Below are positions 8,012 to 16,529 of a stretch of 64,000 nucleotides of DNA, piece after piece; the first letter of the stretch is position 1, and each line of letters opens with the position of its first letter. Origin of the DNA: Bacillus piscicola (lineage in GTDB: Bacteria; Bacillota; Bacilli; Bacillales; Marinococcaceae); the NCBI RefSeq assembly GCF_022458745.1, contig NZ_JAJJJF010000003.1, forward strand, positions 62,001-126,000, read 5' to 3'. The notes beneath the pieces were generated by a model. The model was given only the letters and a program-made list of their open reading frames with translations, was not told the origin of the DNA and searched no databases. A program made the translations under genes and the position numbers.

Positions 8012-8698
8012 ATGAAAATTACAAACACTTTTTCAGTTGCAGGACGCTGTGCAAAAACTGGAGCACTGGGAGCTATTGTCACATCCAGCAGCCCAGCTGT
8101 TGGCGCTAGATGCCCGTGGGTAAAATCAAATACTGGTGTAGTCCTCACTCAGAATGTTACTGATCCAAGACTTGCAGAAATTGGCCTGAAAACAATGGAA
8201 CTTGGTTATAATGCGAGCGCCGCTATTAGAACAATGAAGGAATCTAGTAATTATCCTGAATTTCGTCAACTTGCTGCAGTAGATGTTAACGGGGAGTCTG
8301 CAGTGTTTACTGGAAACGAGGCTCTCGGTGTGCATGGTGAGTTTTCCGGTGAAAATGTTGCTAGTGTTGGAAACCTATTGAGTGATCCGGAAATACCAAA
8401 GGCAATGGGGCAGTCATTTTTAGACACTAGTAACCTTTCTTTGCCAGAACGGCTTATCGAAGCCATTAGTACAGGTTTTGACATGGGGGGTGAATTAGAC
8501 CAAGAACATTCCATTGCACTCATAGTTTATGAAGATGTTTCCTTCCCTTATGTCGACCTCAGAGTAGATTATAGTGAGGATCCTCTTCAAGACCTGAGAA
8601 AGCTTTGGGAAATTTATGGACCACAAGCAGAAGATTATAAAGTAAGAGCTATTGATCCTAACAGAGCTCCTTCCTACGGAGTAAAAGGTGACGAATAG
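8012..8698 (+). CDS. DUF1028-family protein (predicted Ntn-type hydrolase)
   Basis: A 228-residue DUF1028 protein, recognised by 'NTFSVAGRCAKTGALGAIVTSSSPAVGARC', 'VLTQNVTDPRLAEIGLKTMELG' and 'RQLAAVDVNGESAVFTGNEALG'. The ATG at 8012 is preferred to the one at 8000 because GGAGGAG lies between them at the right distance. DUF1028 members are predicted N-terminal nucleophile hydrolases and are often encoded beside RidA proteins and M20 amidohydrolases, as here, but no reaction is firmly established. Their usual nucleophile would be exposed by processing near the N terminus, where T3/T5, S7 and C12 are candidates. It is the last plus-strand gene of the monooxygenase cluster and ends at a strong bidirectional terminator. 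Confidence 0.82.
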   Translation: MKITNTFSVAGRCAKTGALGAIVTSSSPAVGARCPWVKSNTGVVLTQNVTDPRLAEIGLKTMELGYNASAAIRTMKESSNYPEFRQLAAVDVNGESAVFTGNEALGVHGEFSGENVASVGNLLSDPEIPKAMGQSFLDTSNLSLPERLIEAISTGFDMGGELDQEHSIALIVYEDVSFPYVDLRVDYSEDPLQDLRKLWEIYGPQAEDYKVRAIDPNRAPSYGVKGDE

Positions 8699-8720
8699 AA
8701 AAAAAAGGGTATCATAAAAA

Positions 8721-8757
8721 CAAGGAACCGCTGACAGAATCTGTCAGCGGTTCCTTG
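8721..8757. terminator. Bidirectional terminator
   Basis: A perfect 17-bp stem with a 3-nt loop separates the convergent DUF1028 and M20 genes. A-rich sequence on one side and T-rich on the other let it act in both directions. Confidence 0.85.
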
Positions 8758-8759
8758 TT

Positions 8760-10025
8760 TTAATTTAATGTTTCGTCTGTCAACTGAAGGGCATTTAATA
8801 AAACCTTGCCGGCGGCTGCGATATCTTCGGTTGTGCTATACTCTTCTGGACAATGGCTTTTCCCGTCAATGCTTTTAACGAATAACATAACCGATTTTGT
8901 TACAGATGCCATATGTGCAGCATCATGCACTGCCATACTTGTTAAGGTCATACACGACTCATTTACATTTGCTGCCGAGCGCGTGAGAATATCTGCCATC
9001 CCTTTATCTAATAAAATGGGATCCTGATCAATAATGATCTCTTGATCCATCGAAACACCTCTGTCAGCTGCTGTTTGATTGCACGCTGTCAGGACACTAT
9101 CAATCACCTGTCGAAAAGCTTCACTATCACTTTTTCCGCGAATTTCTATTGTGAATTCAACTTTTCCCGGAACGATATTCATTGCATTCGGGGAAACATC
9201 TGCTTTTCCAACGGTACCGACGACGTCTTCTTGGTGCTCTCGACACACTCTTTCTACACTTAGTATCATTTCTGCGGCAGCTGTTAAAGCATCTATGCGA
9301 TTCCCCATTGTTGTCGTACCGGAATGATTGGCTTCTCCCGTGATGGTTATCTTATTTCGATAGACACCTGCTATGCGATCCACAGCTGCAACGGGAATGT
9401 TTTTTTCTTCCAAGCGTTTCCCTTGTTCAATATGGAGTTCAATAAAGGCTTTTTTATCTTTATGAGTCTCATACATCTTCGGATATGCGTCTAGGCTTCC
9501 TCCAACACTAACGAGAGCGTCAGTAAGCTTTGTGCCTGCACTGTCTTCAGCCGTTCTTAATTCGTCAATATCTAACTTCCCAGTAAAAGAACGACTCCCA
9601 AAGGTTGATAAATTAAAGTCATTCGACTCCTCAGCTGTAAAAGAAACAATCTCGACGTCGTGGTCTAATTCGATTTGTTGTTCCTCTAAAGTTACGAGAA
9701 GCTCTTTTGCCATTAGCGTACCTAAAGGACCGTCAAACTTACCGCCATTTGGCACGGAATCAAGGTGGGAACCAACCACAATTGTCCCTTTTTTCTTCCC
9801 GGTCCCTTTTTTCTTTCCCCATATGTTGCCCGCACCGTCAATGGTAACTTCGAGTCCCATCTCCTCGAGTTCACCAACAAACTTCTTACGTACTTTTATG
9901 TCTTCCGCAGAAAAACTAGGACGTGTCACCCCCTTTTGTTCATTCATTCCATACTGAGCGTATTCGTCAATCTCTTGCATCAGCCTGTCAATGTTGATTC
10001 CCCTCATGTCTGTCTGATTCAACAC
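8760..10025 (-). CDS. M20 N-carbamoyl-amino acid / allantoate-type amidohydrolase
   Basis: A zinc/manganese-dependent M20 hydrolase of the HyuC/AllC/beta-ureidopropionase type (421 residues from the chosen start). Visible motifs are 'VGSHLDSVPNGGKFDGPLG', 'SFTAEESNDF' (metal-binding Glu pair), 'ELHIEQG', 'VYRNKITITGEANHSGTT' (dimerisation lid) and 'AVHDAAHMA'. A longer frame exists, but GAGGAGG at 10031-10037 lies five bases before the GTG at 10025, so I place the start there (TTG at 10022 is also possible). Such enzymes cleave N-carbamoyl or ureido groups, releasing ammonia and CO2 late in hydantoin, pyrimidine or purine breakdown. It follows a flavin reductase gene by 83 bp and shares its operator-controlled promoter. 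Exact substrate unknown. Confidence 0.85.
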   Translation of the reverse strand: MLNQTDMRGINIDRLMQEIDEYAQYGMNEQKGVTRPSFSAEDIKVRKKFVGELEEMGLEVTIDGAGNIWGKKKGTGKKKGTIVVGSHLDSVPNGGKFDGPLGTLMAKELLVTLEEQQIELDHDVEIVSFTAEESNDFNLSTFGSRSFTGKLDIDELRTAEDSAGTKLTDALVSVGGSLDAYPKMYETHKDKKAFIELHIEQGKRLEEKNIPVAAVDRIAGVYRNKITITGEANHSGTTTMGNRIDALTAAAEMILSVERVCREHQEDVVGTVGKADVSPNAMNIVPGKVEFTIEIRGKSDSEAFRQVIDSVLTACNQTAADRGVSMDQEIIIDQDPILLDKGMADILTRSAANVNESCMTLTSMAVHDAAHMASVTKSVMLFVKSIDGKSHCPEEYSTTEDIAAAGKVLLNALQLTDETLN

Positions 10026-10108
10026 GGTATCCTCCTCGTAAGCTTTGAAGTAAAAAAAGGAGCACCTCTCAAAAGACAATTTCAATTTGAAAGATACCCC
10101 TTTATCCC

Positions 10109-10597
10109 TTAAGATAATGGATTAAATTGACCAAACTTTCCTTGGAAATGTAATAGTGGATCTTTCTCTTTTACTTCCACTTTCAGCATCTCACCCATAA
10201 ATATGGAATGCGTGCCGCCAATTGATTCCTGCGCTACCTTGCATTCAATACGGACAAAGTAATCGGTTAATAACGGCGTTCCCTGCTCCCCTACCTCTAA
10301 TTCCAACCCTGCAAACTTATCAGGATTAGGCTTAGCAAAGTGCATAGCCAGATCTGCTTGATCTTCTCCCATAATGTGAACCGCAAAATAACCACTCTCT
10401 GCGATTGCATCTCTTGTGCCTGTTTCTTTATGAACACATACTAGTAAAGATGGCGGCTCTGCTGTGAGCGATGTAACAGAACTAGCGGTTAATCCGAATT
10501 TCTCCCCTTTGCTACTCTCTGCTGTAACGACAGATACCCCTGTCGCCAGTCTTCCCATCGCGGTCTTAAAAGAATCCAAGTCTACTGTTTGAGTCAT
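10109..10597 (-). CDS. Flavin reductase (HpaC/RutF-like), stand-alone
   Basis: A 162-residue flavin reductase domain protein: 'MGRLATGVSVVTAES', 'FGLTASSVTSLTAEPPSLLVCV', 'GGTHSIFMGEM', 'FQGKFGQF'. It supplies reduced FMN/FAD to a partner monooxygenase. It closely resembles the N-terminal half of the fused protein at 4106-5281 but lacks the GntR/FCD part and lies on the opposite strand, leading a two-gene operon with the carbamoylase-like M20 gene. Its own promoter carries operator B, so both reductases should be controlled together. Whether it serves the HpaB-type enzyme here or another one is not visible. Confidence 0.88.
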   Translation of the reverse strand: MTQTVDLDSFKTAMGRLATGVSVVTAESSKGEKFGLTASSVTSLTAEPPSLLVCVHKETGTRDAIAESGYFAVHIMGEDQADLAMHFAKPNPDKFAGLELEVGEQGTPLLTDYFVRIECKVAQESIGGTHSIFMGEMLKVEVKEKDPLLHFQGKFGQFNPLS

Positions 10598-10614
10598 TGT
10601 TCCTTCACTCCCTC

Positions 10615-10680
10615 AATTAAGGATTAATTATGGATATATTCCTTAATAATTATTATAAACATTCACTATTCAAATAGCAA
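10615..10680 (-). promoter_or_regulatory. Promoter plus palindromic operator B
   Basis: On the minus strand TTGCTA (10675-10680), 17 bp, then TATAAT (10652-10657), then a 5-bp gap and TTAAGGA-N16-TCCTTAA (10617-10646). The half-site spacing and distance to the -10 box equal those of operator A. Confidence 0.78.
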
Positions 10681-10838
10681 GATTTTTTAAACATATTCAT
10701 CTCTATCTTTTCACTTTATTGCTGTACCTGCAGGTGAATGCTTTACTCGCTCTATCATCTTCCCGTATACTTGACATCATAAGTATTGTATCTGCTGTTA
10801 CTTGTTTTCTTAATTAATCTGTAAACGAGGTTTTATAT

Positions 10839-12164
10839 ATGAGAGCTGGTATTTTAGGTCCGAGCGATATGGTTCTATCCATACGGACATTAATAGATCG
10901 TGAATTTGAACAGAAGATAACCGCTGTTCCCTTTCCCTACCATCAGCCAAGCGAAGCCACTTCTCTTATAAATGAAAATATGGACCGAGTGGATGTCTGG
11001 GTGCTATCAGGTCCTGGGCTTTATCCATTTGTAGAGAAAAGCGATTCAAAGCAGCCCTTTTACTATTTAACTGCAGATAACTTCAGTTTATTACAAACAT
11101 TAATGAACATAAGCTATAACGACGGCAAAAGTATCGAACGTGTTAGCATTGACTTTTTAAATCCTCTCACTGTTGCAGAAACATATGATAATTTAGGATT
11201 ACCTGTTAGCGATGTAATGGTGAAAGAATATTCCGGGGAAATTCCATTGAAAGACTATTTAATTTTTCATAAAAAGTTGTATGAGGAAGACCAAGTGGAT
11301 ATCTGTATTACTGCTTTGCGCTTTGTATATGACGAGTTAATCAAGCAAGATATCCCTGCTTACCGCATTCTACCTACACGCACTAATATTAGGGACAGAC
11401 TTCAAGATGCCTTGCAAGATTGGAACCTTGCCCATTCTATTGATTCACAAATTGCCGTCGTTCTGATAAAAGTAAAAAAACATTTGGAGCACCTTCATTA
11501 CCAGGAAAATAACTATGCAACCGAGCGGCTTAATATCAAATTAGAAGAACTCATTATTGAATTCTCTGAAAAAATTTCAGGTTCTTTTATACCTGTCGGA
11601 ACAGATACGTTCCTTATCTTTTCCACGCGTGGTCCCATTAATGAAGAAACCAAAGCGATACAGGAATTATTAACCAAATGTGCCTTTTTAATTGATCTGC
11701 CTGCTAATATCGGCATTGGTTACGGAAAATCCGCCCATCAAGCTGAAACAAGCGCAAGACTTGCCTTGACCCGGAGCCAAAATAATGGGTTTTTCTCTGC
11801 CCATTCATTTGATGCATCAAATAATTCTGAAGAGCTTCTGCAGGACCCAGAGTACCTCAATTTCGAAAATATAAAAGTACCAGACCACATCCTAAATAAG
11901 CTGAAACACCTCGGGGTACCGCTTTTAACATTCCGTAAAATGATATATTTACAGAGATATATAAACGTTTATGAAAGCGGCATAACAGCACTGACTGTAT
12001 CGAAATGGCTCCAAATGACAGAAAGAAATGCCAGAAGAATACTTTCGGAACTAACAGACTCCGGGGTTGCTTCCATTGCTGGCACCATACCAGCAGAAAC
12101 AAAAGGAAGGCCACGAAACGTATATCTTATTAACATAGACGAGGAAAGGTCAGAGAGCAGATGA
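10839..12164 (+). CDS. Predicted DNA-binding regulator, paralogue 2 (unnamed family)
   Basis: A 441-residue soluble protein of the same family as the one at 1299-2600. It begins 'MRAGILGPSDMVLSI', carries 'IGIGYGKSAHQAETSARLAL' in the cyclase-like middle part, and ends with the helix-turn-helix 'LTVSKWLQMTERNARRILSEL' and a basic 'KGRPRNVYLI' tail. Its stop overlaps the next paralogue's start (ATGA, 12161-12164), so the two are translationally coupled and possibly act together, for example as a heteromer. No TTAAGGA operator is evident before it, and a clear -10 box is not seen either, although TTGACA occurs at 10771-10776. Function inferred from the terminal helix-turn-helix and from position between catabolic operons. 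Confidence 0.7.
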   Translation: MRAGILGPSDMVLSIRTLIDREFEQKITAVPFPYHQPSEATSLINENMDRVDVWVLSGPGLYPFVEKSDSKQPFYYLTADNFSLLQTLMNISYNDGKSIERVSIDFLNPLTVAETYDNLGLPVSDVMVKEYSGEIPLKDYLIFHKKLYEEDQVDICITALRFVYDELIKQDIPAYRILPTRTNIRDRLQDALQDWNLAHSIDSQIAVVLIKVKKHLEHLHYQENNYATERLNIKLEELIIEFSEKISGSFIPVGTDTFLIFSTRGPINEETKAIQELLTKCAFLIDLPANIGIGYGKSAHQAETSARLALTRSQNNGFFSAHSFDASNNSEELLQDPEYLNFENIKVPDHILNKLKHLGVPLLTFRKMIYLQRYINVYESGITALTVSKWLQMTERNARRILSELTDSGVASIAGTIPAETKGRPRNVYLINIDEERSESR

Positions 12165-13459
12165 AGATTCGAGCAGGTATTGTCGGAGCAAAAAATTCCG
12201 TTCAACGGGTTTGCGACATGATGAAAGATACACCTTACCCAGTTACTTTCGTTCCTCTTCCTTATGTTAATGTGGAGGAAACAACGAATATCATCAAGCA
12301 GAATTCCCATTTAGTTGATGTATGGGTATTTACGGGGGTGGTACCCTATGTCCGCGCAGAAGAAACGACCGACAGCAGCCTTTTATTCTATTTGCCAATC
12401 GATCATTCAAGTGTAAAAGCAGCTATGATTAAAATGTCTTATATTCATCACATGAACTTAGAAAGAGTGAGCTTCGATACCATACGCATGGATGTGTTAA
12501 ACGATATATACCTTGATTTGGGATTAGCAACCGATCAAATCTTTTCTTACGAGATAACAGATAAAGTGAGAGAAACTGCTGAAATAGTGGATTTTCACGA
12601 AGGTTTATATCGGAAAAGACAGGTTGACAGCTGTGTGACCAGCATTAAATCCGTCTATGATCGGTTAAAAGAAAAGCGAATACCCGTGTTTAGGGTAATG
12701 CCCTCCAAGCAAATTATTAATGAAACCATCCACACAGCATATTTATCTTTTCAAGCAAAGCAGTTTAAACAGTCTCAAATTGCGATCATGCATATCAATT
12801 TAGCAGAATTTGAAGTCCACACGTCTGACTTGAAGAATTCCTATGATGTGTACCGTTTGAATTTAAAAATTAGGGAACAGATTCTCAACTTTTCCGAGTC
12901 TATTTTTGGCACATATCACTTAGCAGACGTTGGCAAGTTTCTGATTCTTTCCACCAGAGAGAGTTTCCAAACATTTGGAGAGATGGGGCATACTTTACTC
13001 AGACAAATAACTTCCTTAACAAAGTTAAATGTCTATATCGGGATTGGTTACGGAGACACAGCTCTGTCTGCCAATAACAAAGCTGCTTTAGCCCTTCATT
13101 ATGCTGAAAATTATGCTCGCTCGTGTATTTTTATCGGTGATGAACTTGGCAGTATTGAAGGTCCCCTTGATAAAGCCGACTCCATTTCTTTCAGTTTTCG
13201 TACTGATGACCAAGAGATGATGGATAAACTAGGCAAGGCAGGCGTCTCTGTTGCCTCCTATAATAAAATTCTATCTGTCCAAGATAAAACAGAAGGAAAC
13301 AGTGTGACAGCCGCACAGCTTGCTACTTGGTTAAATATGACCCAACGAAATGCCCGGCGAATTTTGACCGGCCTGATGAAAGAAGGACTGGCAGAAATTA
13401 TTGGGGAAGAGCTCCCAACTTCAAAAGGACGACCACGAAAAATATTTAGGATTCATTAA
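12161..13459 (+). CDS. Predicted DNA-binding regulator, paralogue 3 (unnamed family)
   Basis: The third member of the family, 432 residues, with 'IRAGIVGAKNSVQRV' at the start, 'VYIGIGYGDTALSANNKAALAL' in the middle and 'QLATWLNMTQRNARRILTGL' plus 'KGRPRKIFRIH' at the end. It looks closer to paralogue 1 than to paralogue 2 at the C terminus ('LAEIIGEELP' against 'LAEIIGKEAP'). Start codon overlaps the previous stop by four bases. It is followed by a bidirectional terminator facing the aldehyde dehydrogenase gene. Its effector and targets are unknown; the conserved palindromes in this island are obvious candidates. Confidence 0.7.
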   Translation: MKIRAGIVGAKNSVQRVCDMMKDTPYPVTFVPLPYVNVEETTNIIKQNSHLVDVWVFTGVVPYVRAEETTDSSLLFYLPIDHSSVKAAMIKMSYIHHMNLERVSFDTIRMDVLNDIYLDLGLATDQIFSYEITDKVRETAEIVDFHEGLYRKRQVDSCVTSIKSVYDRLKEKRIPVFRVMPSKQIINETIHTAYLSFQAKQFKQSQIAIMHINLAEFEVHTSDLKNSYDVYRLNLKIREQILNFSESIFGTYHLADVGKFLILSTRESFQTFGEMGHTLLRQITSLTKLNVYIGIGYGDTALSANNKAALALHYAENYARSCIFIGDELGSIEGPLDKADSISFSFRTDDQEMMDKLGKAGVSVASYNKILSVQDKTEGNSVTAAQLATWLNMTQRNARRILTGLMKEGLAEIIGEELPTSKGRPRKIFRIH

Positions 13460-13494
13460 AAAAGACGAACCTCTGAAAAAGGTTCGTCTTTTTT
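13458..13494. terminator. Bidirectional terminator
   Basis: A 14-bp perfect stem (AAAAAAGACGAACC and complement) with a 9-nt loop lies between the convergent regulator and aldehyde dehydrogenase genes; T-runs occur on both strands. Confidence 0.85.
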
Positions 13495-13509
13495 AATATT
13501 ATTAATCTT

Positions 13510-14991
13510 TTATTCTAAGTTCACCCACACACTTTTCACTTCTGTGTAGTTTTCAAGGGCGTATGAACCCATATCTCTGCCAAACCCAGATTGTTTAAAA
13601 CCTCCAAATGGAGAGGCTGGGTCGACTAAATCGTAACAGTTAATCCACACACTCCCTGACTTTAACTTATTAGCCACATTATGTGCATCCCTGATATTCT
13701 CAGTCCAGATCCCTGCACCTAACCCATACGGTGAGTTATTAGCTCGTTCAATTACTTCATCTACCGTTTCGTAAGGCATCACTACTACTACCGGGCCAAA
13801 TATTTCTTCTTGAGCGATTGCCATGTTCTCTTGTACATCAGTAAAGACAGTTGGTTCCACAAAGAAACCTTTATCGGTTTTAGCTCCTCCAGCTAACACC
13901 GTTGCTCCTTCTTCTTTACCTTTTTCAATGTAACTCCATACTCTCGCTTGTTGCTCTTCAGAAACGAGAGGTCCCATTTCCGTATCTGAATCTAAACCGT
14001 TTCCTAATTTTACATTTTTTGCGTAAGTAACGAGGCCGGAAACAACCTCATCAAATTGATCCTTTTGTACATACACTCGTGATCCCGCACTGCAAATTTC
14101 TCCTTGATTAGTCATAATACCCGCAAACACACCAGGAATTGTCTTTGAAAGATCTGCATCAGGAAGTACAATATTAGGAGACTTACCCCCCAGTTCAAGA
14201 GTTAATCGTTTCATTGTATCTGCAGCTTGTTTCATAATTCTTTTTCCTACGTTAGTAGATCCGGTAAAGGAAATCTTGTTTACATCAGGGTGATCTACAA
14301 GCGCAGCACCGGCGACCTCACCATAACCGGTCACTATATTAACAACCCCTTTTGGAAAACCAGCCTGTTCAACAAGTTCAGCAAAATAGAGAGCGGATAG
14401 TGAAGTTTGCTCGGCAGGTTTTAATACAACTGTACACCCTGCAGCCAATGCTGGGGCTAGTTTCCAACCAATCATCATTAGAGGGAAATTCCAAGGGATA
14501 ATTGCTCCTACTACACCTACGGGCTCGTGACGGGTGTAATTCAAATATGAATCAGATATGGGGATAGTTTGCCCCATATTTTTCGTTGCCCATCCTGCAA
14601 AATAACGAAATTGTTCAATTGTATTGGGTAAGTCAGCAACACGCAATTCATTAATAGGCTTGCCGTTATCTAGCGCATCTAACTGTGCCAGCTCCTCCTT
14701 ATGGTCTTCTATCAGATCCGCTAACTTAAACATAAGCTTAGCTCTTTCAGCTGTACTCATGGACGACCATGGTCCATTTTCAAATGCTTCTTTTGCTGCC
14801 TTTACTGCCTGATCAACATCTTTTTCTCCGGCTTCATAGATTGTGGCCAGTACTTCTCCAGTAGCCGGATTAGGAGTGTCAAATGTTTTCTCAGAGACCG
14901 ATTTTGAAAATTCACCATTTATATACAGTTTTTTAGTTTCCTTCAAAAAATTTGTAATTTTATCGCTTATTTCGAGAGTTTGATTAGCCAT
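13510..14991 (-). CDS. NAD(P)-dependent aldehyde dehydrogenase
   Basis: A 493-residue ALDH-superfamily enzyme with 'IPWNFPLMMIGWKLAPALA', the general-base motif 'LELGGKSPN', the nucleophile segment 'QGEICSAGSRV' and 'EEIFGPVVVVMPY'. The overall sequence is of the betaine-/phenylacetaldehyde-type class of tetrameric aldehyde dehydrogenases. It lies 21 bp after the omega-aminotransferase gene, so it most likely oxidises the semialdehyde made by that enzyme, such as malonate or succinate semialdehyde (inference). No CoA-acylating features of MmsA were noted. The pair is transcribed from the operator-C promoter. Confidence 0.88.
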   Translation of the reverse strand: MANQTLEISDKITNFLKETKKLYINGEFSKSVSEKTFDTPNPATGEVLATIYEAGEKDVDQAVKAAKEAFENGPWSSMSTAERAKLMFKLADLIEDHKEELAQLDALDNGKPINELRVADLPNTIEQFRYFAGWATKNMGQTIPISDSYLNYTRHEPVGVVGAIIPWNFPLMMIGWKLAPALAAGCTVVLKPAEQTSLSALYFAELVEQAGFPKGVVNIVTGYGEVAGAALVDHPDVNKISFTGSTNVGKRIMKQAADTMKRLTLELGGKSPNIVLPDADLSKTIPGVFAGIMTNQGEICSAGSRVYVQKDQFDEVVSGLVTYAKNVKLGNGLDSDTEMGPLVSEEQQARVWSYIEKGKEEGATVLAGGAKTDKGFFVEPTVFTDVQENMAIAQEEIFGPVVVVMPYETVDEVIERANNSPYGLGAGIWTENIRDAHNVANKLKSGSVWINCYDLVDPASPFGGFKQSGFGRDMGSYALENYTEVKSVWVNLE

Positions 14992-15012
14992 TTCTCAGCC
15001 CCCTAGTTACTT

Positions 15013-16392
15013 TTACTTAAGTGTTTTTTCAAATTCAGTGAGTGCCGTGTCGATAATATTAATCATTTCGTCAATCTCTTCTTTGTTAACAATAAGTGGT
15101 GGAGCTACCGCAACGATATTTTTGCCTTCTTCAAAGTCTGCCGCCCTCAAAATAAGTTTCCGTTTAAAACATTCTTCAACAACAATGGAAGCTGCTCTAA
15201 TAGAATTGTCAAACGGTTTGTCGGTGTCTCTATCTTCTTGAAGATCAAATCCAGAAAGCAGTCCAACTGATCTTGTTTTAGCTACGTGAGGATGCTTATC
15301 CGATAAATAAGTGAAACCTTTTTTAAGTTCTTCTCCCATGGTGTTAACGTTATCAAGAATGTTATCACGTTCAATAATTTCCATCGCTTTAAGACCTATC
15401 GCACAAGCTGTCGGATGTCCGCTGTATGTGAAGCCGTGTCCTAAAATTTTATCAGATTGAACGAGGAGATCTCGAATGGTTTTACTCAATAGGACACCAC
15501 CAAGCTGCGCGTACCCGCTTGTAATCCCTTTTGCAACACTCATCATATCTGGAACAACATCCCAATTATCAACACCAAACATCTTACCGGTACGGCCAAA
15601 CCCGCAGATAACTTCATCTGCGATCAGCAGCACGTTTTGTTCCTCACAAAGGTCTTTAACCGCTTTCAAATAACCGTCTGGTGAAACATGAACGCCGCCT
15701 GCCCCTTGAATTGGTTCGAGGATGACTGCTGCGATTGTATCTGCGCCTTCGCTTTCAATAAGACCCCGTATACTTTGGTTGTAATTTGGATCGCTTTTAT
15801 CTCCTAATTCACAGTTTGTCAGATGTGACTCTGCTTTCAGCATAGCGCTGTCCTTAGAACCGGCAAAGTTACGAAAACCTTCAATTCCAGTTGCGGAACC
15901 AGCTGATATAGTAGCACCATGGTAACTGCGGTTAATAGAAATAATTTTCTTCTTATTTTTATATCCTTTCAAATCCCAATAATGCCGTGCTAGTTTAAAA
16001 GCAGTGTCATTTGACTCAGAACCGCCTGATGTAAAAAATACAGCACTTAAATCTCCAGGTGCCATATTCACTACTTTTTCTGCCAAATGAACAGCATTTT
16101 CATTTGAGTAACCGTAGAAAGAGGAACTGTAACCCAGTTTTACCATTTGGTCGTATGCAGCCTGAGCAATTTCCTTCTGGCCATGACCCAGATTAACATT
16201 CCATAGCATGGATACACCGTCAATGTAAGTATCCCCTTTTATATCTGTTACACGTACACCGTGCCCTTCTTTAAAAACAATTTTCGGCCCCTTTTCAATA
16301 AATTCGCTCGGCACAGTAGTAGGATGCAGGTAATATTTTTTATCTAATTCACTTAGTTTTTCAATGTACCCGGCATTAGTAGAAACAGACAT
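15013..16392 (-). CDS. Class III omega-aminotransferase (PLP)
   Basis: A 459-residue class III aminotransferase. The PLP lysine lies in 'SVAKGITSGYAQLGG', the cofactor aspartate in 'LIADEVICGFGRTG', and 'FTSGGSESNDTAFKLAR' binds the phosphate. A longer frame starts at 16434, but GGAGG placed seven bases before the ATG at 16392 decides the start. Relatives transfer the terminal amino group of beta-alanine, GABA or diamines to pyruvate or 2-oxoglutarate, producing a semialdehyde for the dehydrogenase encoded next. It is paralogous to the enzyme at 46449-47810 in the amine island. In island 1 it may process beta-alanine- or GABA-like ring-cleavage products. Confidence 0.88.
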   Translation of the reverse strand: MSVSTNAGYIEKLSELDKKYYLHPTTVPSEFIEKGPKIVFKEGHGVRVTDIKGDTYIDGVSMLWNVNLGHGQKEIAQAAYDQMVKLGYSSSFYGYSNENAVHLAEKVVNMAPGDLSAVFFTSGGSESNDTAFKLARHYWDLKGYKNKKKIISINRSYHGATISAGSATGIEGFRNFAGSKDSAMLKAESHLTNCELGDKSDPNYNQSIRGLIESEGADTIAAVILEPIQGAGGVHVSPDGYLKAVKDLCEEQNVLLIADEVICGFGRTGKMFGVDNWDVVPDMMSVAKGITSGYAQLGGVLLSKTIRDLLVQSDKILGHGFTYSGHPTACAIGLKAMEIIERDNILDNVNTMGEELKKGFTYLSDKHPHVAKTRSVGLLSGFDLQEDRDTDKPFDNSIRAASIVVEECFKRKLILRAADFEEGKNIVAVAPPLIVNKEEIDEMINIIDTALTEFEKTLK

Positions 16393-16437
16393 AATAATGA
16401 CCTCCATTGTAGTTAGTTTTTGATGTACAATCATCCC

Positions 16438-16500
16438 TTAAGGATTACTTAAAGAATAATTCCTTAATTACAATATACGTAATTGCACAACTCTTGTCAA
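16438..16500 (-). promoter_or_regulatory. Promoter plus palindromic operator C
   Basis: Minus-strand TTGACA (16495-16500), 17 bp, TATATT (16472-16477), a 4-bp gap, then TTAAGGA-N16-TCCTTAA (16438-16467). Controls the aminotransferase-aldehyde dehydrogenase pair. Confidence 0.82.
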
Positions 16501-16529
16501 TGTAATAATTATTTTAACCTTTCAATTTT

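Noticed and set aside
9532-9957. Long open frame on the plus strand inside the M20 gene
   Set aside because: Shadow frame opposite a well-conserved enzyme; composition is low-complexity Ser/Pro/Phe and it has no ribosome site.
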